Shown: positions 24,301 to 34,520, counted from the stretch's first letter. The stretch is DNA of 64,000 nucleotides from Paroedura picta (GCF_049243985.1 NC_135381.1:14123345-14187344), one strand, 5' to 3'. Numbers and translations: made by a program. Notes: generated by a model from the sequence alone, not told the origin.

Positions 24301-24865
24301 GGGCCTCGTCGTCGAGCCGCTGCTTGAGCTGCGCCGCGTCGTCCTCCAGCCGCTCCTGCTCCAGCTGCAGCTGGCCCCTGTCGGTGCTCAGGCGCACCAG
24401 GGCGCCGCGCATGTCGCGGATCTCCCGCTCGTACAGCTCGCCGATGGCCGAGCGGCCGGCCTGCTGCTGGCGCAGCGCCGCCGCCTCGGCCTCGAGCTGC
24501 CGGTTGTGCACCTCCAGCTGGCGCACCTTGTCGATGTAGCCGGCGAAGCGGTCGTTGAGCGCCTGCAGCACCTCCTTCTCGTTGCGGGCGCGCAGCTCGC
24601 CGTTGAGCGACGACTCCAGGCTCTCCGTCGACGAGCCCAGCTGGCTCAGCGCGCCCGCCCGCCGGTAGCCCGCCGCGCCCGCCGCCGCCGTCGAGCCCCG
24701 CGACCACGACTGCGAGTGGAAGCCGCTCGACGACAGCGAGACGGCCGAGCGCGACGCCCCCGAGCGCCCGCCCGACTCCTTGCGCAGGTAGAAGGGGCCG
24801 CCGACGCCGCTGCCCGGGCCGGAGCCGGAGGCGGCCAAGAGCGAGTCGAGGCCGTAGTTCATCAT
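10687..24865 (-). CDS. NEFH: Neurofilament heavy polypeptide, complete, four coding exons
   Basis: Type IV intermediate filament subunit that co-assembles with NEFL and NEFM in large axons and sets their calibre. The joined exons (24865-23983, 16480-16281, 14460-14336, 12352-10687) total 2874 nt, 957 residues plus TGA; human NEFH has about 1020. Residues 1-94 are a Ser/Gly/Arg-rich head. The rod runs from about 95 ([16 protein letters not shown], the helix-start motif) to about 412 ([13 protein letters not shown], the helix-end motif). Then come an acidic Glu-rich segment, a KSP-type region at about 551-710 and a Lys/Glu/Pro-rich tail that resembles the human C-terminus. All three junctions are GT/AG, and the exon 3 length (125 nt) and exon 4 start match my recollection of the human gene. 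The KSP array in one final exon separates it from NEFM and NEFL. Identification is firm; initiation is at the first of two adjacent ATGs, as in the human protein (MM start). Confidence 0.97.
12609..12872 (+). mobile_element. Sauria-type tRNA SINE, longer variant, in NEFH intron 3
   Basis: Head agccagcttggtgcagtgg, segment cactgataaagctgttctg, tail gagactccttcaggtaaag...catataacaaccaac. Confidence 0.85.
12943..13013. mobile_element. 71-bp hAT element in NEFH intron 3
   Basis: Ends CAGGGGTGGCCAAA and TTTGGCCAGCCCTG. Target duplications cactagtg and cactagag (7 of 8). The central part has been reduced to one half of the usual palindrome. Confidence 0.8.
13410..13556 (-). mobile_element. Sauria SINE (classic form), minus strand
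   Basis: Reads on the minus strand from ggcagcatggtgtagtgggta through ggatctggaaaacccacgttc to ctcaacctgacctacctcacagg. Confidence 0.7.
13836..14115 (+). mobile_element. CR1 LINE 3' end, plus strand
   Basis: Matches, in opposite orientation, the minus-strand CR1 at 59275 (gatagccatc, ggcagaaggg, gcatgcccagggaa, ttgggattactgtgggtgg). Confidence 0.7.
14336..14460 (-). CDS. NEFH: NEFH coding exon 3 (end of rod coil 2)
   Basis: 125 nt. Acceptor ttccatag|GAG and donor TACAG|gtatcc. It encodes [17 protein letters not shown] through LDIEIAAY, the highly conserved approach to the helix termination motif; the Arg codon is completed in exon 4. Frame and length agree with vertebrate NEFH. Confidence 0.96.
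14745..15480 (+). mobile_element. L1 LINE, ORF2 reverse-transcriptase fragment
   Basis: Broken plus-strand frames recall the L1 [15 protein letters not shown] (for ALDAEKAFDRI), then [17 protein letters not shown] (for VRVNGILSEPFSLSRG), [11 protein letters not shown], and later YSINWTNF. Multiple stops and frameshifts; an old insertion in NEFH intron 2. Confidence 0.7.
15720..16160. mobile_element. Penelope-like fragment (tentative)
   Basis: Includes a gtttcaac...gtcctcag block that on the minus strand reads CTGAGGA...GAAAC, a layout known from hammerhead motifs in Penelope-like elements. It shares this block with 26150-26345. Fragmentary fossil; borders uncertain. Confidence 0.4.
16281..16480 (-). 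CDS. NEFH: NEFH coding exon 2 (rod)
   Basis: 200 nt. Acceptor caacag|TG and donor CAG|gtaaca. It encodes the rod segment starting RLDKLSEAA and ending VDVLSYQ, in phase with both neighbours. Coiled-coil heptads are evident. The exon sits in repeat-rich intronic sequence and has much lower GC content than exon 1. Confidence 0.95.
16822..17003 (+). mobile_element. Sauria-type tRNA SINE, 3' truncated
   Basis: Head agccagcttggtgtagtggt with box B-like ggtttgattcccc; it stops after gtctattgtggagag-like sequence, 35 bp before the next copy. Confidence 0.8.
17038..17285 (+). mobile_element. Sauria-type tRNA SINE
   Basis: Second copy in the same orientation, near full length, with tail tttgagactcctttggatag...ctattcttctt. 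Confidence 0.82.
18152..18182 (+). repeat. (GT)n microsatellite, interrupted
   Basis: GT repeats with one internal ct interruption, in NEFH intron 1. Confidence 0.92.
18663..18745 (-). mobile_element. CR1 LINE extreme 3' end
   Basis: tagaatcatggaatcatag with gttggaaggggcctcc and catctagtccagccccctgc, the CR1 terminal signature. Confidence 0.7.
19030..19345 (+). mobile_element. CR1-like LINE 3' end, second subfamily (tentative)
   Basis: tgtggaactcactgccccaag...tggtctgcatggatttgatacaacagggct, resembling a CR1-type 3' UTR that differs from the other copies. Related minus-strand pieces lie near 9180-9380, 16535-16770, 50873-50940 and 54845-54955. Confidence 0.5.
19410..19672 (+). mobile_element. 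Sauria-type tRNA SINE
   Basis: Head cacggtctagtggttaagag, body gctgggtgaccttgggctag, tail ataaaaagccagctattcttctt-like. Plus strand in NEFH intron 1. Confidence 0.8.
20550..20705 (-). mobile_element. Diverged Sauria/MIR-like SINE
   Basis: Minus-strand fragment with ttctcacaacaatcttgtcaag and a degraded head; assignment tentative. Confidence 0.4.
20895..21045 (-). mobile_element. 5S rRNA-derived SINE, minus strand
   Basis: On the minus strand: tttcagaagctaagtctggt and aatatttggatgggagacc, matching the 5S-type head, then ggtagtggcaaactacctttg. Confidence 0.72.
21128..21358 (+). mobile_element. Sauria SINE (classic form)
   Basis: Head catgtagtggttagagtattgg, body cttgcccagtgaccttggg, tail aaggcaggggatgaatggag then aaataaataag. 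Confidence 0.75.
23983..24865 (-). CDS. NEFH: NEFH coding exon 1 (head and rod coil 1)
   Basis: 883 nt, 294 codons plus one base. It encodes the head and most of coil 1, ending at EEWFR followed by donor G|gtgagc. The split codon completes as GTG (Val) with exon 2, giving EEWFRVRLD as in mammals. The reading frame remains open about 200 codons upstream of the ATG because the sequence is GC-rich; homology begins only at the MM pair, so 24865 is taken as the start. Very high GC and CpG content. Confidence 0.95.
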
Positions 24866-24918
24866 GGTGCCGTCGGAGCGCAGGGCGGCACTGCGGCAGG
24901 CCGGACGGACGGGGGAGG

Positions 24919-24926
24919 CTCTTATA
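24919..24926 (-). promoter_or_regulatory. NEFH: NEFH TATA-like box
   Basis: Minus strand reads TATAAGAG in a GC-rich context, 54 bp upstream of the initiator ATG. With a 25-30 bp spacing the start site would be near 24890-24895, leaving a 5' UTR of about 25-30 nt. A TATA-type element inside a CpG island fits a tissue-specific gene. Confidence 0.55.
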
Positions 24927-25652
24927 CGGCGGCCGGGGCCGCCCCTTCTGCCGGGAAGGAGGCGGGGGGAGGAGCCCCAGAGGGTGCCCCCCCTTCCCTC
25001 CCCTCCCGGTCCCGGCCTCCCGGCTTCCCCACCCACGGCGGCCCAGGAGAAGGCGCCGGCGGAGAAGAGACGGGGGCCACCAGGCGGTGGGCGGGCCGAG
25101 CCTGCCTGCCCCCACTCCCACCCCGCACCGGCGCCAAAGGCTCCCCAAGTGCGACCCTCGACGGACTCCTCAAGCCCTTCCCGGCCCTGGAAAGCGCAAG
25201 GAGGGCGCTGCAGGGATGGGCAGAAGGACGTCGGTTCTGGCGCTTTGTCATTCACTTTCCAAAGGCCATTTCGGGCGGGGGGGGGGGGGACTCGGGACCG
25301 GGACTGCGGCGCTGGAGAACTTGTGTGTGTGTGTGGGGGGGGGGGTCTAAAAGCCCTCCCCTTGGAGAGGGGGAAAGACAGGCGGCAACTTGGGGAAATG
25401 TGGCGTTTTGGGAAGTCCCGGAGCTCAGATCTGGGGGGACAGGCATGCGCTAAGGAATGCGCTGGGCATGTGCTCACTGATGCTCTCAGTGCTTCGTGCC
25501 TGAGCGTTGATATTCAGAGCAGACACAGGGACTGATCCCTGCCCTAAGAAGGCATCTGGATCACACACACACACCGCCGTTGCAAACTGACAGCGACTGT
25601 GATGCGGGCTGGGTGGGGACCGTCGCTGGGAAAGAAGGTTGATCGGCTGGAG

Positions 25653-25744
25653 CAGGGGTAGTCAACCTGTGGTCCTCCAGATGTTCATGGACTATAATCC
25701 CCATGAGCCCCTGCCAGCGAATGTCCACAGGTTGACTACCCCTG
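25653..25744. mobile_element. hAT element, centrally deleted
   Basis: Ends CAGGGGTAGTCAACC and GGTTGACTACCCCTG are intact but the palindrome core is shortened. It lies close upstream of the NEFH CpG island. Confidence 0.8.
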
Positions 25745-26040
25745 TTTTAAAGGATCCAAATTACATCCGAAGGTGGGAAATAGGGGAGGGGGGGGGGGGT
25801 CACTGGCATCACAGAACACAAGACAAGACGTCTGTGGCAGCGGCAGGAAAAGAACTCCTGGCATTTATACAGAGCTTTCAATCTGCAAATTGCTTTCTAT
25901 CTTTTTTCAAAGCCATCCTGTAGCTCACCCAAGGCCACGCAGGAAGCCGATGGCAGAGGATCTCCAAGCTATGGGTCTCAGGGGGGAGGAGGCTGTGCTC
26001 ACCAATGGCCTTGGGCAAGTCTGAAAGTGACCATGTAGAC

Positions 26041-26135
26041 CAAGGGTAGGCAAACTGTGGCCCTCCAGATGTCCATGGACTACAATTCCCATGAGCCCCT
26101 GCCAGCAGGGACTCATGGGAATTGTAGTCCATGGT
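26041..26135. mobile_element. hAT element fragment, right end lost
   Basis: Left terminal region and both copies of the ACTACAATTCCCATGAG palindrome core are present. The right terminus is replaced by the neighbouring Penelope-like sequence. Confidence 0.7.
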
Positions 26136-26149
26136 AGGAACTCAGAATT

Positions 26150-26345
26150 TACATTACAATAAAATAATGTAAAATTTGTTAATTATTTATTATAGTGCAC
26201 AATGAAAAACAGAATAAAAACTTCATAAAAACTATACAGAACTAACAGCACAAATGACCAAACTTGTTTCAACCCTCCTGGGTCTTCCTCAGTGGTCAGA
26301 ACTATGATAATACACTCAATATAAAAAATATAGAGGAAATCCTGC
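26150..26345. mobile_element. Penelope-like fragment (tentative)
   Basis: AT-rich fragment with the same gtttcaac...cctcag block (26261-26296) as the copy in NEFH intron 2. Fragmentary fossil adjoining a truncated hAT element. Confidence 0.4.
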
Positions 26346-26576
26346 CGTCTAATCTAGGCTGGCTTTTCCTGCCTCATTTTATAGACGGGGAGAACCCGAG
26401 CCAGACAGGAAAGCGTGGCGAAGAAACCAGACCCTGGGGGAAAGGCGGTGGCATTTAGGACCTTTTCCAGGCCCTTAAAAGAAGAAACCTGAAACGTGCC
26501 CCGATTGGGGCCACCCCCCAGAGGAGAAACGCCCCCGCCGTACACTGCGAAGGGACCCGGAGGTGGAGATCCCGGC

Positions 26577-26643
26577 AGTCCATGGTGCCTTTCTGAAGGG
26601 GGTTGGGCTAGATGACCCATGAGGTCCCTTCCACGATTCTAGG
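26577..26643 (+). mobile_element. CR1 LINE extreme 3' end
   Basis: Plus-strand gggttgggctagatgaccc and gaggtcccttccacgattct. Confidence 0.6.
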
Positions 26644-26897
26644 GGCTCATGTGCCTGGGCTGGGAGCCGCTGCTCTTGGAAGTGAAGCGCGGTCGGAAGG
26701 AGGGCGGGGGGGGGGGGTCTCTCGCAGAGGTCAAGCCAGGCTCCCCGAGCCAAGGCCGAGGTCCTGTCGGGTTGCCCGGCATTCCCCCCCCTGCCGCTGA
26801 GCTGACGGCCAAGCGTCCGGCAACTGGCTTTGCAGACACTTTGGGGGGGGGTGCGAACTCTGCCCCTACAAAAGCCTCTCCCGCCCCCGCCCCCCCC

Positions 26898-26920
26898 GCC
26901 TGCCTGCCTGCCTGCCTGCC
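26898..26920 (+). repeat. (CCTG)n microsatellite
   Basis: Five to six tandem units in a GC-rich patch. Confidence 0.9.
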
Positions 26921-27107
26921 GCAATCCGGCTTCCTGAAGAGCAGAAGGGAGGGGCCGCCGGTAAAAGCTGCTGCAGAGGGCTGGGTCGCCGCCTGCCTGT
27001 TCATACGTGCTGCCCGACAGATCCGCGGGTGATGTCAGAGAGAGAGGAAAAGCCCAGAAGAGGAGCGCTGCGATCCGGGATGCGGCTCGGCCAGAAAGAC
27101 TGACTCT

Positions 27108-27140
27108 CCATCCATCCATCCATCCATCCACCCACCCATC
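27108..27140 (+). repeat. (CATC)n microsatellite
   Basis: Tandem ccat units, diverging at the right end to cacc. Confidence 0.9.
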
Positions 27141-27559
27141 CTCTCTCTTTCTCTCTCCCCCCCCCTCCCCCGTGCGTGCTGCTGTTTAACATAACAAAGG
27201 CTACGTGGGAAAATGAGGCACTTAAGGCTAAGGAAAATGACTCTTTAAAAAATGCAGTGCTTGGAGGTGTGGGGCCCCTTCAAGGAAAATTCAGAATTAG
27301 AAATCCAGGTTTTGGACTAAGGTCACAGCTTGGACTCATTTTTAAAAGTTTTTAAGAGGTCCTCCCCCCTCCCTTTTCCTTTGAACAAAGTAGATAAGGA
27401 GCATCAGCATTAGATTTAGCCATGGAAAAGGACTCCCATCAGAATCTATAATCTGTGGGGGGGGGGCGGGGGGGGCTTTGGGGCTATTTTCAAAAAGGAG
27501 AAGTGCTTGGGTTTAGGCGGTCTGGACCCCATGTATTTATTTATTTGCTTCAATGATAC

Positions 27560-27690
27560 CCTATGTTTCTACCTAACAGAACCCAAAGCAGATTGCTTTC
27601 TCCGTTTTGTCCTCACAGCACCCCTGTGACTGACCCAAAATCAGCCAAGCAAGCTTCCATTGCAAAGTGGAAATTCAGGCCGAGGTCTTT
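27560..27690 (-). mobile_element. Sauria-type SINE fragment, minus strand
   Basis: Contains cagattgctttctccg and ctcacagcacccctgtga as reverse complement of SINE body; directly followed by a plus-strand copy. Confidence 0.5.
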
Positions 27691-27691
27691 A

Positions 27692-27930
27692 GGATCCAGC
27701 ATGGTTTGGTGGTTAAGAGGGGCAGCCCCTAATCTGGAGAACCATGCCTGATTCCCTGCTCCTCCACATCTGGCCAGCTGGGTCACTGTGGGCCAGTCGC
27801 AGTTCTCTCAGAGCTTTCTAAGCCCCACCTACCTCACAGGGTGTCTGTGGTGGGGAAGGTGATAGTAAGCTGCTTTGAGACTCCTTTGGGTAGTGAAAAT
27901 CAGGCTATAAAACCAGCTCTGTCTTCTTAT
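27692..27930 (+). mobile_element. Sauria-type tRNA SINE
   Basis: Head cagcatggtttggtggttaag, box B-like gcctgattccctg, tail gagactcctttgggtagtg...tcttctta. Confidence 0.8.
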
Positions 27931-27971
27931 CTAACACTCTCATCCAGACTTTCTCAACATTTTTACGGCTG

Positions 27972-28144
27972 AGAATTTTTAAACAGAGGCTAGATAGCCA
28001 CCTGACAGAGAGGCTGATTCTGTGACGGCTCAAGGGGATGGCAGGTTAACAGTGGATGAGCGATAGGGATGTGAGTGTCCTGCATGGTGCAGGGGGTTGG
28101 ACTAGATGACCCAAGAGGTCCCTTCCAACTCTCTGATTCTATGA
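27972..28144 (+). mobile_element. CR1 LINE 3' end
   Basis: Plus-strand tttttaaacagaggctagat through gggggttggactagatgacc to ctctgattctatga. Confidence 0.78.
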
Positions 28145-28225
28145 AAACCCTGGTTGAGAAACTTTGCTCTAACCACTAAATCTCTCCATTTCCCTAGTGT
28201 GGAATCTTGTGCCTTACTTCTAAAT

Positions 28226-28340
28226 CAGGGGTAGTCAACCTCTGGTCCTCCAGATGTCCATGGACTACAATTCCCATGAGCCCCTGCCAGCAAATGCAGG
28301 AGGACCACAGATCTGGAGGACCACAGATTGACTACCCCTG
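28226..28340. mobile_element. hAT element with perfect target duplication
   Basis: Flanked by identical ttctaaat at 28218-28225 and 28341-28348. The internal right half has been replaced by a local duplication of the terminal motif (ggaggaccacagat twice). Confidence 0.92.
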
Positions 28341-28791
28341 TTCTAAATGATTGGCCCCCAGAGTAAACGGCTCAGTCTGGAAATAAAGATACTTTGTTCA
28401 TGTCCAGAAGTGCTTGTTACTATGGGATATAAATCATCTATGTATACAGGTCATGATATAATGGAAAAATGCACTTCTGAGCATGGATAGAATGCCTTCA
28501 GAATATTCCTTTATATTTGTTTCCTTAATGAGGGAATATGTCTCTGAATTGGAGGTCGCTAGTTGGACATAACTGAAGCAGCAGCCTGGTTTACCCAGGC
28601 AAGGCAGGTGATGTTTAGAACTGAATTTGCTGAATTGTGCTCATGTATACTGTGCAAAATTCTCCTTTGACAATGCTGGCTTCAAATTCTGGCATCTAAT
28701 ATTAGCTGAATATGTACTACGTTCGCAGTTGACATCCTGTGGTTTCATTGACTGGTGTTTGAGAATGTTGGATAGTTGACCTACTATAGAC

Positions 28792-28927
28792 CACGGGTAG
28801 TCAACCTGAGGTCCTCCAGATGTCCATGGACTACAATTCCCATGAGCCCCTGCCAGCGTTTGCTGGCAGGGGCTCATGGGAATTGTAGTCCATGGACATC
28901 TGGAGGACCACAGGTCGACTACCCCTG
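28792..28927. mobile_element. Full-length palindromic hAT element
   Basis: About 136 bp foldback with long near-identical arms. Flanking octamers ctatagac and ctctatac match at 6 of 8 positions. Confidence 0.85.
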
Positions 28928-29639
28928 CTCTATACTATCAAAGTATGGTTGTTCCTTAAATAAACCCTTTTCTCCTTAATCCTAAAATACAGCGTGAGCA
29001 TATCTATGACTTAGTTACCCTGCTAACATTTTCCTCTACTCTTGGCATCATTTGCCTTCCCCCCCCCACCCACCAGAAGGTGATTATTTAACATTACTGT
29101 TATGGGATGGTGGCTGTCAAAGGTAACCTTCCCTGGTAGCCCCTGGACTCCATATCCTATGCTGATCTTATGAGTCACCCAAAGGGAGTACTTTGGGTGC
29201 TGGTGGCCCCCGTTCAAGTGCAGTGTTGACTCAGAAACAACAATGTAATCTGGGTGGATCATAGGATAAGCAGGAACGCGCAGTTCGAAGAACCATTTGA
29301 CAGTTCTGGCATGTTGGCAACTGCTTGCCAAGGACGCTGAGTCATACATGCAAGCAATGGAGTCTAAGTTGCTGCAGCATCAAGATCTTGACGAGTTGCT
29401 TGGAGAGGGGCAGTCTACCACCTCTGTGCTTCACCCTAGCCGTGGAGTAAACAGTTGTTTTTGCACAGGGCTAATTCTACAGCTCCCTCCCCTCGAACCC
29501 ACACTATGAACAGTTCTAAGCCTTTGAGAATATTGTTGCTACCAAAGAACGGGGACAGTTATATCCCCCAAAGGAGTTTAAGCTTGAATGAGCAGAACCT
29601 GTTCAAGATCCCTGGCCCTGATGATGTCAAACTGGCCTC

Positions 29640-30005
29640 AAGCAGGATCTGGACCTTTTTGGCCTTGACCCCAGACTGGTAGGATGCTCTCCCCGATGAG
29701 ATCAGGACCCTCCGGGACCATCAACAGTTTCACAGGGTCTGTAAAACAGAGCACTTCTGCCAGGCCTTTGGTCAAGGCCAGAAATGCCACCGAAATTCTG
29801 GCCTCCCTGCCGAAATCATCAGCCATGTTTTCACTGTATTTGACACCTGCACAGCATCCCTGGAAAAGTGGTTTTAAATTAATCTGATTTTAGGATGTCT
29901 TTACATGAATGTTTTACTATGACAATAATTGTTTTTATACATGTTGTTACCTGCCCTGAGCTTTCGGGGAATGACAGGTTAAAGGGTTTTTAAAAAATTA
30001 TTATT
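29640..30005 (+). mobile_element. L2-like LINE 3' end
   Basis: Contains cagggtctgtaaaacagagc, cttctgccaggcctttggtc and the 3' terminal cctgccctgagctttcgggg. Shares all three with 63650-63965. Confidence 0.6.
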
Positions 30006-30687
30006 ATTCATATTCCCTCCTTAAAAGGATGTACAATCACTCACCCGTCCATGCACCCACACCCAGATCAGTCATTTCCCTGACCATTCACAGGTCTTAA
30101 ATATAAAGTCCTTGGAAGAGTCTTTTTCAGAGCATCGAGAAAGCTTCAACTTTCTTTCAGGCAGAGAGTGATGGAGCAGTTTCACCTCTTAAAGACACAG
30201 TCACATGCCGAGGAGTCCTGGCCAGGAGGCTCTTGCTTGCAGCCAGAAATCTCTCTCTCCCCCCCCCCCCCAGTGCTGCATGGTACAGCTCTGATGGGAG
30301 CCAAGAAGAGCTGTCCTGGCTCAGCACATCTGGGACTCTGCTCCCCCCACCCCCCCAGCAAATAAAAGAAGGGGAAATGCTGAAATGAGCTCTGACCCTG
30401 TCAACACCAATAGGGGAAAATGCTAGAAGAAGCAATATAATGAAGCGCCTTGGCAGGAGGTTTGGGGAAGTGGAAAAAGAGCAGGTTGACATTGAAAAGG
30501 GGGGGGGGGTTCTCTTTCACCCTTTGAAGGCTATAGAACTTAAATTGGGTGCTGGTTGCTGACTTTTGGGGGAGACCATTGAATCACTTTCATCCCTCTC
30601 AATTTGTCCGCTGTATTATAAATGGAATGAGAAAATGTGGTTATTTGACAATTTACATTACTAGTTGCTGCAGACATTCTTCTAATG

Positions 30688-30760
30688 CAGGGGTGGGCAA
30701 ACTGTGGCCTTCCAGATGTCCATGGACTACAATTCCCATGAGCCCCTGCCAGCGTTTGCA
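30688..30760. mobile_element. Half hAT element
   Basis: Only the left arm is present, from CAGGGGTGGGCAAAC to CCTGCCAGCGTTTGC; the right arm is missing. Confidence 0.7.
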
Positions 30761-31196
30761 AACCGTTCAGCCATTAGAGTCCAGAGATGGCCTTCCTCAG
30801 ACAGAATTGCAAGGTAATTTGGAAAATTGGGAGACCCTCTGGCACCCAAAGAGTTATGGAAACAATAAAGAAAGAGTTAATCAAATAAACTGATTGGCAT
30901 CACCCCTAAGTAATTTCCTGGAATGGCCAATTCCTTCAGTGCAGGGAAGATTCTGGACCCCGGATGCATTTCATTAGGTTCTGGGCCTCCTTCATTATCC
31001 CACACTGTAACTGCCTTTAAGTGAGACGTTAAGGGATGAGATGACATAAACGATCAGGGAGTTTACAAGAAACAGAACCCTCCTTTGTACTGCCTGCGGT
31101 TGCCAGTGCTGGGTTGTAATAAGCTGTCCCTCCTGGTGGAATGAGGCAGAGGAGTATGATCAAGGCAGGCAGAGCAGATTCCAGGTTTCTCAGACC

Positions 31197-31331
31197 TGCA
31201 CCTATTCTGCACACAGCAGATAATGCACTTTCAATGCACTTTAGAAGTAGATTTTCCTGTTCCGCACAGGAAAACCCAGCTGCCAAAGCACATTGAAACT
31301 GCATTATCCTACGTGTGCGGAATGGGCCCTG
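31197..31331. mobile_element. Palindromic element with GGGCCCATTCCGCACA-type ends
   Basis: Inverted repeats: tattctgcacac on the left and gtgtgcggaatgggccc on the right, with internal inverted aatgcactttcaatgcact. A MITE-like foldback of a family different from the hAT copies; superfamily not determined. Confidence 0.6.
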
Positions 31332-32326
31332 CTCTGCTCTACCGGAGGGCAACACAAGAGACTAGCCCAAGGCAGAGGCGTTCTGCCTAATCTCTTGCAA
31401 CGTCCTCCTTTGGCCAGCATTCCCAACTGGAGATCCGCTATGGGCCTGAATCCCAACACTCAGGAAACCTGCCAGGAAACAGAACTGACCTAGAAAGGAG
31501 GGTGAACTAGCTTACAGCTGCTGAAATGTGTATCGCTTCTTATTGGGGAAAAAAGTTAGGAGATCCATCTATTGCCAAGCGGTTTCAAAAGAATTTCGCC
31601 CATAGTGCTGATGCAAAAATGACCGATCCAAAATGACCGAATTTAAAAGGAGTCGCTCTAGAGATCATGGACTCACAGATTTATTGAGTGATGCTGGATA
31701 ATATCTGCGATGCACTGGAGCAATGCGTTCAGAGATCGTGTTCATCCCTATGTATTTTACTCACTTTGAAAAGAATCATGCAGGAAATGAGAATGGCCTG
31801 TGTCCCGAGGATCCCTTTGAATCACATAAAAGAAACATAAAAGAAAAAGATTCCACTTCGCTTGAGCATGCATCAGCATGACAGCGACATCCCCCAGAGC
31901 TGGAAAGATTCTGCAGATCCCACCGCTGGGAAGCTCAAGCTGCAAGCTCACTACTGTCCATGTTTCTGGGGTCTCAGCGGTACCCTTTTGGTGTGCCCAA
32001 TTCCTGGCACATCCTCTCTCGTCTCTGCAGAGTGGCAGGCTCTGTTAGGTTTCCCGCCTGACTACAGCAACTGCAGAGGGCAGGGTGGGGGGCGGGGTGG
32101 GGGAATAAGCATAGACTGCACCATCAGCAGCAAACGGTGTTTCAGGAGCCTGTGAGATGCACAATTCCTGCTTACCCTGAAATGATCCAGAAATGGAGAA
32201 CGGCAGCAGCTTTGCTGAGAAAAGTGGAAAGACGGGAAGGCCTGAGGAGACATCAGCAGTTCCTTCCGGAGGAGAGGCAGAGAAGCGAGCCGTGATATGG
32301 GTTTCTAGCAGGAGGACCAAGAGGAA

Positions 32327-32812
<486 letters not shown>

Positions 32813-32814
32813 CC

Positions 32815-33034
32815 AGGGTTCCTCGGGAGGTGGTGGGTTCTCCATCTTTGGAAATTTTTAAACAGGGGCTGGATAGCCATCTGACAGAGAGGATGATTCT
32901 GTGAAGGCTCAAGGGGGTGGCAGGTTAAAGTAGATGAGCGATAGGGATGTGAATATCCTGCATAGTGCAGGGGGTTGGACTAGATGACACAGTAGGTCCC
33001 TTCCAACTCTACTATTCTATGATTCCATGATTCC
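32815..33034 (+). mobile_element. CR1 LINE 3' end
   Basis: Plus-strand ttcctcgggaggtggtggg to ctattctatgattccatgatt; near-identical to 27972-28144 over its 3' part. Confidence 0.8.
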
Positions 33035-34232
33035 AGGGATCTCCAGTAAGGAGTCACCAGCACAGTGAAGCACTCTATGGGGAGCATAAGCAGGTAAGCG
33101 GACCCTCAGATAAGTGGGGCCCTGGCTGCGGATGGCCTTGAAGATTAATACCAAAACCTTGAACCTGACCCTGGTTTCTTGAAGCCTGGCTCCCGCCGTG
33201 ATGCCCAGTCACCCTCTGCCTCATTGGCTCTGTGAGTGTGCAGGTCTCTGCGCGTGGACGAAGTTGGTCTGTGATCAGGGATGGCTCAAGACAGCTCCAG
33301 GGGTCAACGTTTGTGGTACTAGAGCCAAGAACCAAAGCAATCCTTTCATACCAGCACATCTAGCATGAACTGGATTTTGCCCTGGCTTTTCTAGCAACTG
33401 TCCCCACACCCATTCCCCCCTGGTTTAGTACGGTGGAAATCTTTGAGGAGACAAGGTGAGGCTTCATGCTGTCTACGGATGTCCCCAGGCTGCTCTCTAG
33501 CTCTTCCGTGGGCATGCCCATGCACTCCAGAGGAGTAAGGGAGGCATGAGGCTCCGTGACCCTTTGCTGTGTCACTGCATCAGCGCATGTGCCGAGCTTC
33601 CTGGCCACATTTATTTGCTGTGCACACTTTGAAGCAATTGCAGGCTCTGTTCCAGATTCCTGAGGCATTGGCAATGCAGGAGGGATTCATTCCTAGCTTG
33701 GCCAACGTAACCAAGGAAGAAGCGCTGCTCCTCTCAAATCTCCATCATGTGTCATCTTTGCAGCACATCTCTGCCCCCCCCCTTCTCTTCTGTGTGAAGG
33801 TCAAGTGTCAAACAAGCTGCAGCTGTCTGTTTTTCCGCCCCAGAAGCATTAAAAAAGGTGAGAAACAGTGCGGAAGTTAATGTTTTCTGTGGAAGGGTTG
33901 CAAATTGAATGCTGCTCTCAGGCAGTGAACTTCCGGCCTTGAAGTGTTAGGGGTGGGTTTTGCTGGATGTGACAAGGATTCCCATTTGATGCTTCTTGTC
34001 TTTGGTGACTTCTGGGTGGCTTTAAGTGACGCCTGCCGCAACCACTGGGTAATTGTTTCACGGCCAGATAAGGTAATCTCATTCTGTAAAATCAAGGGGG
34101 TCTGAAGAACCTTAGAAATGAGATCAACAGAAAGGAGTTTTTAAAGAATCCCCAAAAAGGGGCACGTTTCCTCTTTTCTGTCTGAAACAAATGTAATTCC
34201 AGTGATATAAGTGCAATTATTATTATTATTAT

Positions 34233-34520
34233 GGTAAAGGTAACGGTAAAGGTATCCCCTGTGCAAGCACCAGGTCATGTCTGACCCTTGGGGTGATGCC
34301 CTCTAGTGTTTTCATGGCAGACTCAATACAGGGTGGTTTGCCAGTGCCTTCCCCAGTCATTACCGTTTACCCCCCAGCAAGCTGGGTACTCATTTTACCG
34401 ACCTCGGGAGGATGGAAGGCTGAGTCAACCTTGAGCCGGCTGCTGGGATTGAACTCCCAGCCTCATGGGCAGAGCTTTCAGACTGCATGTCTGCTGCCTT
34501 ACCACTCTGCGCCACAAGAG
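34233..34520 (-). mobile_element. Second tRNA-derived SINE family, near full length
   Basis: Minus strand starts with cctcttgtggcgcagagtgg (box A-like) and gggagttcaatcccagc (box B-like), continues through actggggaaggcactggc and ends (in reverse) in repeated acctttacc. Not related to the Sauria body. Confidence 0.75.

Larger units (their letters stand above)
22050..25450. promoter_or_regulatory. NEFH CpG island (promoter, exon 1, start of intron 1)
   Basis: About 3.4 kb of high GC and dense CpG, in contrast to the AT-richer flanks. It covers the promoter, exon 1 and about 1.9 kb of intron 1, with several poly-G and poly-C runs. Open frames seen here on both strands are by-products of base composition; I found no second gene. 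Confidence 0.8.

Noticed and set aside
23979-25148. Minus-strand frame of about 389 codons overlapping NEFH exon 1 in another frame
   Set aside because: Arg/Pro/Gly-rich shadow of the true frame with no homology.
23618-25453. Very long plus-strand open frame (about 611 codons) opposite NEFH exon 1
   Set aside because: It is antisense to a verified exon; GC-rich, low-stop composition explains it, and the predicted protein (Leu/Arg/Ala-rich) resembles no family.
34216-34231. Short ATT run as a feature of its own
   Set aside because: Simple tract next to a SINE tail; no independent significance.
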